Shown piece after piece: positions 1 to 7,364 of a DNA stretch of 64,000 nucleotides. Under the pieces are notes generated by a model. It saw only the letters and a list, made by a program, of their open reading frames with translations, was not told the DNA's origin and did no database searches. The translations under genes and the position numbers were made by a program. The stretch lies in the NCBI RefSeq assembly GCF_001552215.1, contig NZ_BCQT01000014.1:62001-126000 (forward strand), written 5' to 3'. This DNA comes from Actinomadura macra NBRC 14102. Its GTDB lineage: Bacteria; Actinomycetota; Actinomycetes; Streptosporangiales; Streptosporangiaceae. Numbering within the stretch: the stretch's first letter is position 1; every line of letters begins with the position of its first letter.

Positions 1-1
1 G

Positions 2-847
2 GACGGCTCGATCGTCACCTTCCGTCCGTACATGAACGCCGCGCGGATGAACCGCTCCGCGCACCGGATGGCCATGCCGGAGATCCCCGAGCAACTGTTC
101 GTCGACGCCGTGGAACTGCTCGTCCGCACCGACCGCGCCTGGGTGCCGGACGCCGAGGGCCACAGCCTGTACCTGCGGCCCTTCATGTTCGCCACCACCC
201 GCGCGCTCGGTGTGAACAGCCCGGCGAACGAGTTCCTGTTCATGATCATCGCGTCTCCGTCCGGCCTGTACTACCCGCGCGGCGTCAAGCCGGTCTCGGT
301 GTGGCTGTCGCAGGACTACACCCGCGCCGCGCCTGGCGGCACCGGGGAGGCCAAGTTCGGCGGCAACTACGCGGCGTCCTTCGCGGGCCAGGCCGAGGCC
401 GTCGCGCAGGGGTGCGACCAGGTCGTCTGGCTCGACGCGGTGGAGCACCGCTGGGTCGAGGAGGTCGGCTCGATGAACCTGATGTTCGTCTACGGCTCCG
501 GCTCGCAGGCCCGCCTGCTCACCCCCGCGCTCACCGGCACCCTGCTCGCCGGGGTGACCCGCGACTCGATGCTGAAGCTGGCCCCCGACCTCGGCGTCCC
601 GGCCGAGGAAGGCAAGATCAGCATCGACGAGTGGGAGGCGGGCTGCGCGTCCGGCGAGATCACCGAGGTCTTCGGCTGCGGCACCGCCGCGATCATCAGC
701 CCGGTCGGGCACGTCAAGGGCGCCGACCGGGCCTGGTCGATCGGCAACGGTGAACCGGGCGAAGTGTCGATGCGGCTGCGCCAGGAGCTGATCGGCATCC
801 AGTACGGCACCCGCCCCGACCCCTACGGCTGGGTCCACCCGATATAG
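2..847 (+). CDS. ilvE: Branched-chain amino acid aminotransferase, 5' end outside window
   Basis: PLP-dependent fold-type IV transaminase that swaps the amino group between glutamate and the 2-oxo acids of Leu, Ile and Val in the cytosol. The frame is open from the first bases (DGSIVTFRPYMNAARMNRSA), a typical internal BCAT segment, so about 80-100 N-terminal residues lie to the left. The PLP lysine is in GEAKFGGNYAAS (about residue 117 of the visible part), followed by the family segments WLDAVEHRWVEEVGSMN and GTAAIISPVG. The C-terminus GTRPDPYGWVHPI is intact. An ATG at 32 is only an internal Met. It sits upstream of cimA, and both serve branched-chain amino acid synthesis. Confidence 0.95.
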   Translation, partial: DGSIVTFRPYMNAARMNRSAHRMAMPEIPEQLFVDAVELLVRTDRAWVPDAEGHSLYLRPFMFATTRALGVNSPANEFLFMIIASPSGLYYPRGVKPVSVWLSQDYTRAAPGGTGEAKFGGNYAASFAGQAEAVAQGCDQVVWLDAVEHRWVEEVGSMNLMFVYGSGSQARLLTPALTGTLLAGVTRDSMLKLAPDLGVPAEEGKISIDEWEAGCASGEITEVFGCGTAAIISPVGHVKGADRAWSIGNGEPGEVSMRLRQELIGIQYGTRPDPYGWVHPI

Positions 848-854
848 AGAATGC

Positions 855-930
855 TTCGCGATCCGCCCCGGGAGGCTCGCCGTCGGCATTGCCTCCCGGG
901 GCAGGTAGCGCGCTCGCGTGACGGTTCAGG
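855..930. repeat. Dispersed intergenic repeat R3, copy A
   Basis: A stretch beginning TTCGCGATC and ending TAGCGC..CTCGCGTGACGG..AGG that recurs at 11818-11892 (copy B) and, in its central part, at 27713-27776 (copy C). A and B share both ends and the central GGC(T)CGCC.TCGGC. All copies lie just after a gene end. It includes the 865-902 hairpin. It has no coding capacity. Confidence 0.55.
865..902. terminator. Strong stem-loop after ilvE
   Basis: Perfect 12-bp inverted repeat GCCCCGGGAGGC (865-876) / GCCTCCCGGGGC (891-902) with a 14-nt loop, 18 nt after the ilvE stop. There is no T-tract, so it may be a U-less actinobacterial terminator or an RNA processing/stability hairpin. Confidence 0.55.
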
Positions 931-947
931 TGGTCGCGGGATCAGAT

Positions 948-966
948 CGTCTCGACATGTGAGACG
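948..966. promoter_or_regulatory. Dyad operator upstream of cimA leader, NdgR-box candidate
   Basis: Perfect 6-bp arms CGTCTC (948-953) and GAGACG (961-966) separated by 7 nt. The same geometry, CGTCTC-N7-GAGATG, occurs at 24702-24720 between ndgR and leuC. NdgR/AreB-type IclR regulators are known to control leuCD and related branched-chain genes in actinomycetes, so this is a reasonable NdgR operator. The assignment is inferred from the shared sequence only. Confidence 0.55.
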
Positions 967-1008
967 AATGTGCCATCATCGTGGACGGTATGGCAGACTG
1001 GCCGCATC

Positions 1009-1053
1009 ATGCGCCACAGCCTCGTGATTATCGGCTGGCGCGCCGGCATCTAA
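1009..1053 (+). CDS. cimA leader peptide (branched-chain attenuator uORF)
   Basis: A 14-codon reading frame, MRHSLVIIGWRAGI-stop, located 84 nt before cimA. Codons 5-8 are Leu-Val-Ile-Ile and the last is Ile, which is what an ilv-type attenuation leader requires. The ATT codon is uncommon in this GC-rich DNA. Its 3' half forms the left arm of a 10-bp hairpin (1038-1047 with 1063-1072), and a T-tailed terminator follows at 1074-1103. The layout resembles the known actinobacterial ilvB leader peptides (short, starting MR, with a Leu/Val/Ile run followed by basic residues and Gly). Translation was not demonstrated; the ORF and RNA structures are seen directly. Confidence 0.75.
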   Translation: MRHSLVIIGWRAGI

Positions 1054-1072
1054 CGGGACAACGCCGGCGCGC
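1038..1072 (+). promoter_or_regulatory. Attenuator hairpin overlapping leader peptide end
   Basis: Perfect 10-bp stem GCGCGCCGGC (1038-1047) / GCCGGCGCGC (1063-1072). The left arm covers the Trp-Arg-Ala-Gly codons of the leader and the loop holds its stop codon, so ribosome position would decide whether the stem forms. The right arm directly abuts the terminator stem at 1074. The exact antiterminator pairing is not resolved by eye. Confidence 0.6.
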
Positions 1073-1073
1073 A

Positions 1074-1103
1074 GACCTCTCACGTCCGTGAGGGGTCTTT
1101 TTT
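1074..1103 (+). terminator. Intrinsic terminator in cimA leader
   Basis: Stem GACCTCTCAC (1074-1083) / GTGAGGGGTC (1088-1097) with one G-U pair and a 4-nt loop, followed by six T residues (1098-1103), 34 nt before the cimA ATG. A textbook rho-independent terminator placed between a leader peptide and its gene, as in transcription attenuation. Confidence 0.85.
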
Positions 1104-1137
1104 GTGTCCTGGCGCTGATCCCCTGGGGGTCCACACC

Positions 1138-2715
1138 ATGCAAGGCGACGCTTTCCACGTCTACGACACCACCCTGCGCGACGGCTCGCAGCAGGAGGGG
1201 CTCAACCTCTCCGTGCCCGACAAGCTTGCCATCGCGCGGCACCTCGACGACCTGGGCATCGGCTTCATCGAGGGCGGCTGGCCGGGCGCAAATCCCAAGG
1301 ACACCGAGTTCTTCAGGCGGGCTCGAACAGAGCTCGACCTGAGGCACGCGCAGCTCACCGCGTTCGGCGCGACCCGCCGGGCCGGTGTGCAGGCGGCCGA
1401 CGACCCCCAGGTCGCCGCCCTGCGCGAATCCGGCGCGTCCGTCGTGACCCTGGTCGCCAAGAGTCACGACAGGCACGTCGAGCTGGCCCTCCGCACCACC
1501 TTGGAGGAGAACCTCGCGATGATCCGCGACACGGTCTCCCACCTGCGTGCGGAGGGCCAACGAGTCTTCCTGGACGCCGAGCACTTCTTCGACGGCTACA
1601 ACGCCAACCGCGCCTACGCGCTGGAGGCCGTCCGCACCGCCGCCGAGGCGGGCGCGGACGTCATCGCGCTCTGCGACACCAACGGCGGCATGCTCCCCGA
1701 CGAGCTGGCCGAGATCGTCCACGACGTGGTCTCGCTGGGGGCGCGGGTCGGCATCCACTGCCACGACGACTCCGGCTGCGCCGTCGCGAACTCGCTCGCC
1801 GCCGTCCGGGCCGGCGCGACGCACGTGCAGGGCTGCGCCAACGGCTACGGCGAGCGCAGCGGCAACGCCAACCTGTTCACCGTCGTCGGAAACCTCCAGC
1901 TCAAGCGGGGGATGCCGCTCGTCACCGACGCCCAGCTCGCCGAGATGACCCGGATCGCGCACGCCGTCTCCGAGGTCACCAACGTCGTGCCCGCCTCCCA
2001 GCAGCCCTACGTGGGCCTGTCGGCGTTCGCGCACAAGGCCGGCCTGCACGCCTCCGCCGTCAAGGTCGACCCCGACCTCTACCAGCACATCGACCCGTCC
2101 GCCGTCGGCAACGACATGCGGATGCTCGTCTCCAGCATGGCCGGTCGCGCCTCCGTCGAGCTGAAGGGCAAGGAGCTCGGCTACGACCTGTCCGGCGAGA
2201 AGGCCAAGGCCGTCGTGGAGCGGGTCAAGGACCTGGAGGCCACCGGCTACACCTTCGAGGCCGCCGACGCCTCGTTCGAGCTGCTGCTGCGCGAGGAGCT
2301 CACCGGCGTCCGGCAGCGGCACTTCGAGGTCGAGTCGTGGCGGTCCATCGTGGAGCGCCGTCCGGACGGCTCCATGGTCAGCGAGGCCACCGTCAAGCTG
2401 CACGCCAAGGGTGAGCGGATCATCGCCACCGGCGAGGGCAACGGCCCCGTCAACGCCCTGGACAACGCGCTGCGCGTCGCGCTCGGACGCCTCTACCCCG
2501 AGCTGGCCCGGCTGGAGCTCATCGACTACAAGGTCCGCATCCTGGAGGGGACGCACGGCACCGGTGCCCGCACCCGGGTGCTCATCGAGTCCGCTGACGG
2601 CGAGCGGGAGTGGGGCACGGTCGGCGTCGAGGACAACGTCATCGCCGCGTCCTGGCAGGCGCTGGAGGAGGCCGTCACCTACTGCCTTCTGCACGCGGGC
2701 TACGAGGCCGGCTGA
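1138..2715 (+). CDS. cimA: (R)-citramalate synthase
   Basis: Condenses pyruvate and acetyl-CoA to citramalate, the first step of the threonine-independent route to 2-oxobutyrate and isoleucine; some homologues in this family are only annotated as 2-isopropylmalate/citramalate synthase. The 525-residue protein starts MQGDAFHVYDTTLRDGSQQE, with the HMGL-like metal/pyruvate site YDTTLRDGSQQ at residues 9-19, the HCHDDSGCA metal motif near residue 210 and the GLHASAVKVD segment near 302. The C-terminal LeuA-type allosteric dimer domain follows (about 410-525, LIDYKVRILEGTHGTGARTR), implying end-product control. The ATG at 1138 is chosen because homology begins there; an in-frame upstream start at 1102 lies inside the terminator. 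Expression is probably set by the leader attenuator and the 948-966 dyad. Confidence 0.93.
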   Translation: MQGDAFHVYDTTLRDGSQQEGLNLSVPDKLAIARHLDDLGIGFIEGGWPGANPKDTEFFRRARTELDLRHAQLTAFGATRRAGVQAADDPQVAALRESGASVVTLVAKSHDRHVELALRTTLEENLAMIRDTVSHLRAEGQRVFLDAEHFFDGYNANRAYALEAVRTAAEAGADVIALCDTNGGMLPDELAEIVHDVVSLGARVGIHCHDDSGCAVANSLAAVRAGATHVQGCANGYGERSGNANLFTVVGNLQLKRGMPLVTDAQLAEMTRIAHAVSEVTNVVPASQQPYVGLSAFAHKAGLHASAVKVDPDLYQHIDPSAVGNDMRMLVSSMAGRASVELKGKELGYDLSGEKAKAVVERVKDLEATGYTFEAADASFELLLREELTGVRQRHFEVESWRSIVERRPDGSMVSEATVKLHAKGERIIATGEGNGPVNALDNALRVALGRLYPELARLELIDYKVRILEGTHGTGARTRVLIESADGEREWGTVGVEDNVIAASWQALEEAVTYCLLHAGYEAG

Positions 2716-2754
2716 TCCGGGAATGACCGCGGCCGCGCGGGCATTATCGGGGGC

Positions 2755-3036
2755 ATGGGAAACGAGATCACCGACAACGCGCCCCGCGGCCGCTACGAGA
2801 TCCGGGTGGACGGCGACCTCGCCGGGTTCGCCGAGTACGAGACGCAGCCCGGCCAGGTCGTCATCACCCATACCGAGGTCGATCCCGCCTTCGAGGGGCG
2901 GGGCGTGGGCGGCGCCCTGGCCAGGGGTCTGCTGGACGACCTCCGGGCCAAGGGTGTGTCGGTCGTCCCGCGCTGCCCGTTCATCAGGACGTGGATCGAC
3001 AAGCACCCCGACTACGCGGATCTCGTGGCCGCCTGA
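2755..3036 (+). CDS. GNAT-like N-acetyltransferase (short, Acetyltransf_CG type)
   Basis: A 93-residue protein of the small GCN5-related family often found alone in bacteria. The acetyl-CoA loop is visible as VDPAFEGRGVGGALARGLLD (about residues 41-60, with the R/Q-x-x-G-x-G/A core GRGVGG), followed by VVPRCPFIRTWIDKHPDY, the characteristic C-terminal segment of this subfamily. The substrate is unknown. The ATG at 2755 has an AT-rich box (GCATTAT) only a few nt upstream, so it may be leaderless. It lies 39 nt after cimA. Confidence 0.8.
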   Translation: MGNEITDNAPRGRYEIRVDGDLAGFAEYETQPGQVVITHTEVDPAFEGRGVGGALARGLLDDLRAKGVSVVPRCPFIRTWIDKHPDYADLVAA

Positions 3037-3222
3037 GTGTTTCGTCCCGGACGGTCGCAGGTGTCCGAGATGCTTGCCGATCGGCTGGAACGGGAGAAAT
3101 TTCGGCGAACATAGGGAAATCGGTGGCGGATTTCCTGTGCTGCCGTCACCATTGTTCCTAGCACGGCACGTGTGACGTTCCCGCGTGCCGTCCCCCCGCC
3201 ATCGAACCACCGGAGTGATCGC

Positions 3223-3594
3223 ATGCCTGTCCGACCCTGGAGCCCCGAGGACCTTGGGTGTCCCACGGACGGTAGCTGGGTCGATGTGGCGTTCGGGCTG
3301 GGCGAGATGTACGAGCACGAGAACGACCTGGAGTCGGCCGCCGACTGGTATCGGCGCGCCGCAGAGTCCGACCACGCCGAGGCCGCGCTGCGTCTCGGTG
3401 CCGTGCTCGGCCGGATGGCCGACGACCATCGCGCCGACGACTCGGCCGAGGATCTGCTGGCCGAGGCCACGCGCTGGCTCAGCGGGGTTCCGCTGGCCGC
3501 CGCCCCCGACGCCATCGAGCTCATCACCGACATGCTCAACCGGCACCAGCGGCAGGCCGCCCGCCGCGGCCTGGAGCCCGCCGCCACCGGTTGA
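3223..3594 (+). CDS. Small Sel1/TPR-like helical protein
   Basis: 123 residues, function unknown. One clear Sel1/TPR-like helical hairpin is present: GLGEMYEHENDLESAADWYR then RAAESDHAEAALRLGAVLGR (about residues 23-62), followed by two further amphipathic helices. The start at 3223 has GGAG at 3211 with good spacing; an earlier in-frame start at 3172 lacks such a site. The stop overlaps the region where the next gene begins, so the two are probably cotranscribed. Such proteins usually act as protein-binding scaffolds; that role is inferred from the fold only. Confidence 0.65.
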   Translation: MPVRPWSPEDLGCPTDGSWVDVAFGLGEMYEHENDLESAADWYRRAAESDHAEAALRLGAVLGRMADDHRADDSAEDLLAEATRWLSGVPLAAAPDAIELITDMLNRHQRQAARRGLEPAATG

Positions 3595-3659
3595 CCCGAA
3601 CCGATCGGCGCTTCCCGTCGTCGGACTCCATGAGATCGACGACAGTGGAAGGTGACGAG

Positions 3660-4904
3660 TTGAGCGGCGAGGAACCCGGGTACGTCCCCCCGGATCACAG
3701 GACCACCGCCGAGTTCCGCGTCCCCGGCGACACCGCCGCGGACCCCGGGGTGACCGGGCCGGACGTGACCGCCACCGACGAACCCCTGGATCCGAACGCG
3801 ACGTTCCAGGACGTCCCGTCCGATGACCTCCCGGCGGACGATGTCCCATCGGACGACGTCCCGCTCGCGGAGCCGCCGGCCACTGTCACCGATCTCGGCG
3901 AGACGCCGGTCACCATGACCGACTCGGCCGCGCCGCCGGTCACCATGACCGACTCGGCCGCGGCCCCGGCGACCGTCACCGACCTCGCCGCAGAGCTCCA
4001 GACCTCCCCGGACGCCGTGTCCGCCGGAGAGCCCCAGGACGCGGTGGCGCGGACCCCCGCTCCGGCGCCCAAGCCCGTGGCCGAGACGTTCCCGTGGACG
4101 GCGCAGTTCGGCGCACAAGAGCAGCCGCCCGCGACGCCGGCCCTGGCCGGAGCCGCGCTGCACTCTCCGCCGCCCCCCGCGCCCCCCGCGCCATCGGAGG
4201 CCGCGCCGCCGAATGAGGCGACCGCTCCGGCCTCCCCGGTCTCCCTCCCGCCGGTGGTCTCGCCGTCCGGCGGAGCGCCCTCCCGCCCGCGGCGCTCGCT
4301 GCTCGCCGCCGGGATCGCCGGCGCCGCGCTGCTCCTGATCGGGGTGGTCGGCGCGGCGCTGCTCCTAATCGGCGGCGGCTCGGACGACAAGGACGGCGCG
4401 TCCACGACGCCGTCCGCTGTGCCCTCGTCCGGCACGACCGAGGCGCCCACCGGTGCCCCCTCGACCGCGCCCATCGGCGGCCCCACCGGTCCGGCGACGC
4501 CCGCCCCGTCCGGTGCGCCGACCGCGACACCTCCCGGGCAGCCGCCCGGCGGGACCGCTCCAGTGGTGCCCACCACCCCGATCGGCCCGGTGGTGACCGG
4601 CAACGGGATCACCTACCAGCTCGTCCAGCAGGACGAGGGCTACTACGAGGGCAGCCTGATCATCACCAACCGGACCGGACGGCCGATGACCGCGTGGCGC
4701 CTGACGTTCGACGCGCCGTCCGCCGAGGTCAAGAACATCTGGGGCGCGCGGCTCGTCCGCGGCGGCGCCCAGGCCGAGATCGAGAACCTTCCGGGAGCCG
4801 CCGCGATCCCGCCGGGCGGAACCTGGGAGGTCCGGTTCGGCGCGGAAGGCGCGGCGGCGACTCCGAAGCGGTGCCGTATCAACGGCAAATCATGCGGCTT
4901 CTGA
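3660..4904 (+). CDS. Membrane-anchored protein with C-terminal CBM2-like domain
   Basis: 414 residues in three parts. Residues 1 to about 220 are an acidic, Pro/Ala-rich, probably disordered cytoplasmic tail containing a 30-bp duplicated DNA unit (3904-3960) encoding PVTMTDSAA twice. A transmembrane helix follows (RRSLLAAGIAGAALLLIGVV), itself with an internal AALLLIG repeat, then a Pro/Thr/Gly-rich extracellular linker. The last 100 residues look like a carbohydrate-binding module family 2 beta-sandwich (IITNRTGRPMTAWRLTF, IWGARLVRGG, IPPGGTWEVRFG, RINGKSCGF). TTG at 3660 is preferred (GGAAGG 9 nt upstream); ATG at 3630 is the alternative. A paralogue with the same plan is at 42403-43218. 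Ligand unknown. Confidence 0.7.
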   Translation: MSGEEPGYVPPDHRTTAEFRVPGDTAADPGVTGPDVTATDEPLDPNATFQDVPSDDLPADDVPSDDVPLAEPPATVTDLGETPVTMTDSAAPPVTMTDSAAAPATVTDLAAELQTSPDAVSAGEPQDAVARTPAPAPKPVAETFPWTAQFGAQEQPPATPALAGAALHSPPPPAPPAPSEAAPPNEATAPASPVSLPPVVSPSGGAPSRPRRSLLAAGIAGAALLLIGVVGAALLLIGGGSDDKDGASTTPSAVPSSGTTEAPTGAPSTAPIGGPTGPATPAPSGAPTATPPGQPPGGTAPVVPTTPIGPVVTGNGITYQLVQQDEGYYEGSLIITNRTGRPMTAWRLTFDAPSAEVKNIWGARLVRGGAQAEIENLPGAAAIPPGGTWEVRFGAEGAAATPKRCRINGKSCGF

Positions 4905-5069
4905 CCATCGACGGAGCTCGGCCCGGACCACGGACGGCTTCCCTGCGGCCTCCGGCCTGAGGAGCGGGGCGGCGGTGAACGGCTGCGTGTGGGCAGGCGA
5001 CCGAGGGACGGCCGGCCGTCTCCTCCCCGCGCAGGAAACCCGCACCCGGTGCGGCGCTAGGCTTCTGAC

Positions 5070-5834
5070 ATGCGTATCGCCAGGTTCGCCACCGATGAGG
5101 GCATGTCCTTCGGAGTGGTGGAGGAGAACACCGTCGCCGCCATCGCGGCCCATCCGTTCGGAGAACTGACCTTCACCGGGCAGCGCCTCCCGCTCGCCGA
5201 CGTCCGGTTGCTGGCGCCGATCCTGCCGAGCAAGGTCATCGCGATCGGCAAGAACTACGCCGACCACGCGCGTGAGATGGGCAGCGAGCCGCCCGCCGAA
5301 CCGGTGCTCTTCGCCAAGCCGTCCACGGCGGTGATCGGTCCCGGCGAGCCCGTCGCCTACCCCCAGAAGCTGTCCCAGCGCGTCGACTTCGAAGGGGAAC
5401 TGGCCCTCGTCATCGGCCGGATGTGCCGAGAGGTGCCCGCCTCCCGCGCAGCCGAGGTGATCCTCGGCTACACCTGCGCCAACGACGTCACCGCCCGCGA
5501 CCTGCAGAAGAAGGACGGGCAGTGGACGCGGGCCAAGGGGTTCGACACGTTCTGCCCGCTCGGCCCCTGGATCGAGACCGAGGCCGACCCGTCCGATCTC
5601 GCGATCTCCACCACCGTCAACGGCGAGGTCCGCCAGGACGCGCGCACCTCCCTGTTGCTGCACGACGTCCCGTCGCTCGTCGAGTACGTCAGCCAGGTCA
5701 TGACGCTGCTGCCCGGCGACGTGATCCTCACCGGCACCCCCGCCGGGGTCGGCCCCCTGGAGATCGGCGACGAGGTGACCGTCACCGTCGAGAGCGTCGG
5801 CTCGCTCACCAACCACGTCGTCGCCCGGGAATGA
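5070..5834 (+). CDS. Fumarylacetoacetate hydrolase family protein
   Basis: 254-residue cytosolic enzyme of the FAH superfamily (hydrolysis, decarboxylation or hydration of 2-oxo/dioxo acids). The N-terminal cap (1-55) is followed by the catalytic beta-roll. Metal-ligand motifs are visible: RVDFEGELALVIG (Glu-x-Glu, about residues 105-117), GYTCANDVTARDLQ (Asp), and the substrate loop KGFDTFCPLGPW. ILTGTPAGVG near residue 230 is also typical. The exact substrate cannot be read from sequence. The ATG at 5070 follows a TAGGCT box by about 6 nt, suggesting a leaderless transcript. In Streptomyces, as remembered, gltX follows this gene; here it does not. Confidence 0.85.
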   Translation: MRIARFATDEGMSFGVVEENTVAAIAAHPFGELTFTGQRLPLADVRLLAPILPSKVIAIGKNYADHAREMGSEPPAEPVLFAKPSTAVIGPGEPVAYPQKLSQRVDFEGELALVIGRMCREVPASRAAEVILGYTCANDVTARDLQKKDGQWTRAKGFDTFCPLGPWIETEADPSDLAISTTVNGEVRQDARTSLLLHDVPSLVEYVSQVMTLLPGDVILTGTPAGVGPLEIGDEVTVTVESVGSLTNHVVARE

Positions 5835-5895
5835 CGGGCGTCCTGTCGTACGGCGTCCCTAAGCTGGGAGGGGCGCCGTAGGGAGGGGAGGGCCA

Positions 5896-6531
5896 ATGAC
5901 GTTCACCGGCTTCACCAGCAAGGCGTTCGAGTTCTACGAGGGCCTCCTGGCCGACAACAGCAAGTCCTACTGGACGGCCCACAAGGCGACCTACGAGCAG
6001 CACGTGCGCGGGCCGATGACGGACCTCTGCGCCGAACTCGAAGGGGAGTTCGGCGCCGCCAAGCTGTTCCGCCCCTACCGCGACGTGCGGTTCAGCAAAG
6101 ACAAGACCCCGTACAAGACCCATCAGGGCGGCCACACGGGCGAAGGCTTCTACGTCCAGATCGACGCGGACGGTCTCCTCGTGGCCGGCGGCATGTACGC
6201 GCCCACCCCCGAGCAGCTCCGCCGCTATCGCGCGGCCGTCGACTCCGACGCCTCCGGCAAGGCACTCCAGGCCATCGTCGACGACCTCCGCTCCTCGGGG
6301 ATGGAGATCGCGGGCGACCAGCTCAAGACCCGCCCCCGCGGCACCCCCGAAGACCACCCCCGCCTGGACCTCCTGCGGCACCGCTCGCTGTACGCCCACG
6401 AGGGCTGGCCCGCCGATCCCTGGATGCGGACCTCCGAGGTCGTCTCCCGCGTCCGCGGGTCGTGGCGGCGCCTGCGTCCGCTCGTCGACTGGGGGAACGA
6501 GCACATCGGCCCGGCCGACTCCACGCGCTGA
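5896..6531 (+). CDS. DUF2461 family protein
   Basis: 211 residues. It matches the DUF2461 (TIGR02453) pattern: GFTSKAFEFYEGLLADNSKS at the N-terminus, FRPYRDVRFSKDKTPYKTHQ near residue 55, GFYVQIDADGLLVAGGMYAP near 82 and a C-terminal helical part. No biochemical role is established for the family. The start has GGGAGGGGAGGGCC just upstream. It sits 61 nt after the FAH gene in the same direction. Confidence 0.85.
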   Translation: MTFTGFTSKAFEFYEGLLADNSKSYWTAHKATYEQHVRGPMTDLCAELEGEFGAAKLFRPYRDVRFSKDKTPYKTHQGGHTGEGFYVQIDADGLLVAGGMYAPTPEQLRRYRAAVDSDASGKALQAIVDDLRSSGMEIAGDQLKTRPRGTPEDHPRLDLLRHRSLYAHEGWPADPWMRTSEVVSRVRGSWRRLRPLVDWGNEHIGPADSTR

Positions 6532-6687
6532 CGCGGCCGCCCCGCCGGCCCGTCCGAACGCCCTCACCTCGGCCCTTGGCGCCGCCCGCGCGAACCTCGG
6601 GAATCGTTTTGGCCCAGGTCTCCGGGTCCTGTATTCTCCTTGAGGCGCGAGCGACCGGCCGGAGACGGCCAGAGCTCCGTACCACAC

Positions 6688-6759
6688 TGGGGTATGGTGT
6701 AATCGGCAGCACGAGTGATTCTGGTTCACTTAGTCTAGGTTCGAGTCCTGGTACCCCAG
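6688..6759 (+). tRNA. tRNA-Gln (anticodon CTG)
   Basis: Cloverleaf of 72 nt: acceptor TGGGGTA/TACCCCA, anticodon stem AGTGA/TCACT with loop TTCTGGT (CTG at 6721-6723), T-arm CTAGG-TTCGAGT-CCTGG, discriminator G. CCA is not encoded. Confidence 0.95.
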
Positions 6760-6781
6760 CTGCGTCCATTCACATGGACAG

Positions 6782-6854
6782 GCCCCCGTCGTCTAGTGGC
6801 CTAGGACGCCGCCCTCTCAAGGCGGTAACGGCGGTTCGAATCCGCTCGGGGGTA
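6782..6854 (+). tRNA. tRNA-Glu (anticodon CTC), copy 1
   Basis: 73-nt cloverleaf with acceptor GCCCCCG/CGGGGGT (G1-U72), anticodon stem CGCC/GGCG with loop CTCTCAA (CTC), T-arm GCGG-TTCGAAT-CCGC, discriminator A. Identical over its length to the copy at 7030-7102. Confidence 0.95.
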
Positions 6855-6899
6855 CGGTGGCTCACGTCACTCACAGTTCTTCTTTTATCGCTCAATTCG

Positions 6900-6936
6900 A
6901 GTCCCGATCGCCGTCGCCGGTGTTCGGGGCTTTTTG
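6900..6936 (+). terminator. Terminator after first tRNA-Glu
   Basis: Stem AGTCCCGA (6900-6907) / TCGGGGCT (6924-6931), one G-U pair, with additional inner pairing CGCC/GGTG and a T run (6931-6935). It separates the two tRNA-Glu genes into different transcription units. Confidence 0.75.
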
Positions 6937-7029
6937 TCGCTCGGGCACCGGGAACCGGTTCGAGGTGGGGGCCGGTGTCCGGTAGGCTGGGCGAGGCCCG
7001 AGCGGGAGATCGCAAGGGTTCACAGTCCG

Positions 7030-7102
7030 GCCCCCGTCGTCTAGTGGCCTAGGACGCCGCCCTCTCAAGGCGGTAACGGCGGTTCGAATCCGCTCGGGGG
7101 TA
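7030..7102 (+). tRNA. tRNA-Glu (anticodon CTC), copy 2
   Basis: Exact 73-nt duplicate of 6782-6854. It has its own terminator and borders the 7.3-23.9 kb accessory block. Confidence 0.95.
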
Positions 7103-7111
7103 CATACCAGA

Positions 7112-7150
7112 AACCGCAGACCGCCATCGTGGGCGATCTGCGGTTTTTCT
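7112..7150 (+). terminator. Terminator after second tRNA-Glu
   Basis: Stem AACCGCAGA (7112-7120) / TCTGCGGTT (7137-7145) continued inward by CGCC/GGCG, followed by TTTTTC. Canonical rho-independent terminator. Confidence 0.85.
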
Positions 7151-7364
7151 CATCACCGCCGGCAGAGGATTCGGTCGGGAAATCGAGCCGGTGGATCGGC
7201 TCGTGACGTTCGGCGCGGCACGGTGAAGGTGGCGGCGAGGGCCAGACCCCACCTGGGTGCGCTCAGCGGGTGCAGGCCACGCTCATGCGATACGGACCGT
7301 CCGGGCCGCAGATAGAGCAGATCCGCGCCTCGCCAATCCGACCGGCACACGGTAGAAGAAGGCG

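Noticed and set aside
976..3849. 957-codon minus-strand open frame over cimA and neighbours
   Set aside because: Arg/Gly/Val-rich shadow frame produced by GC3 bias; no homology, and the plus strand encodes clear proteins.
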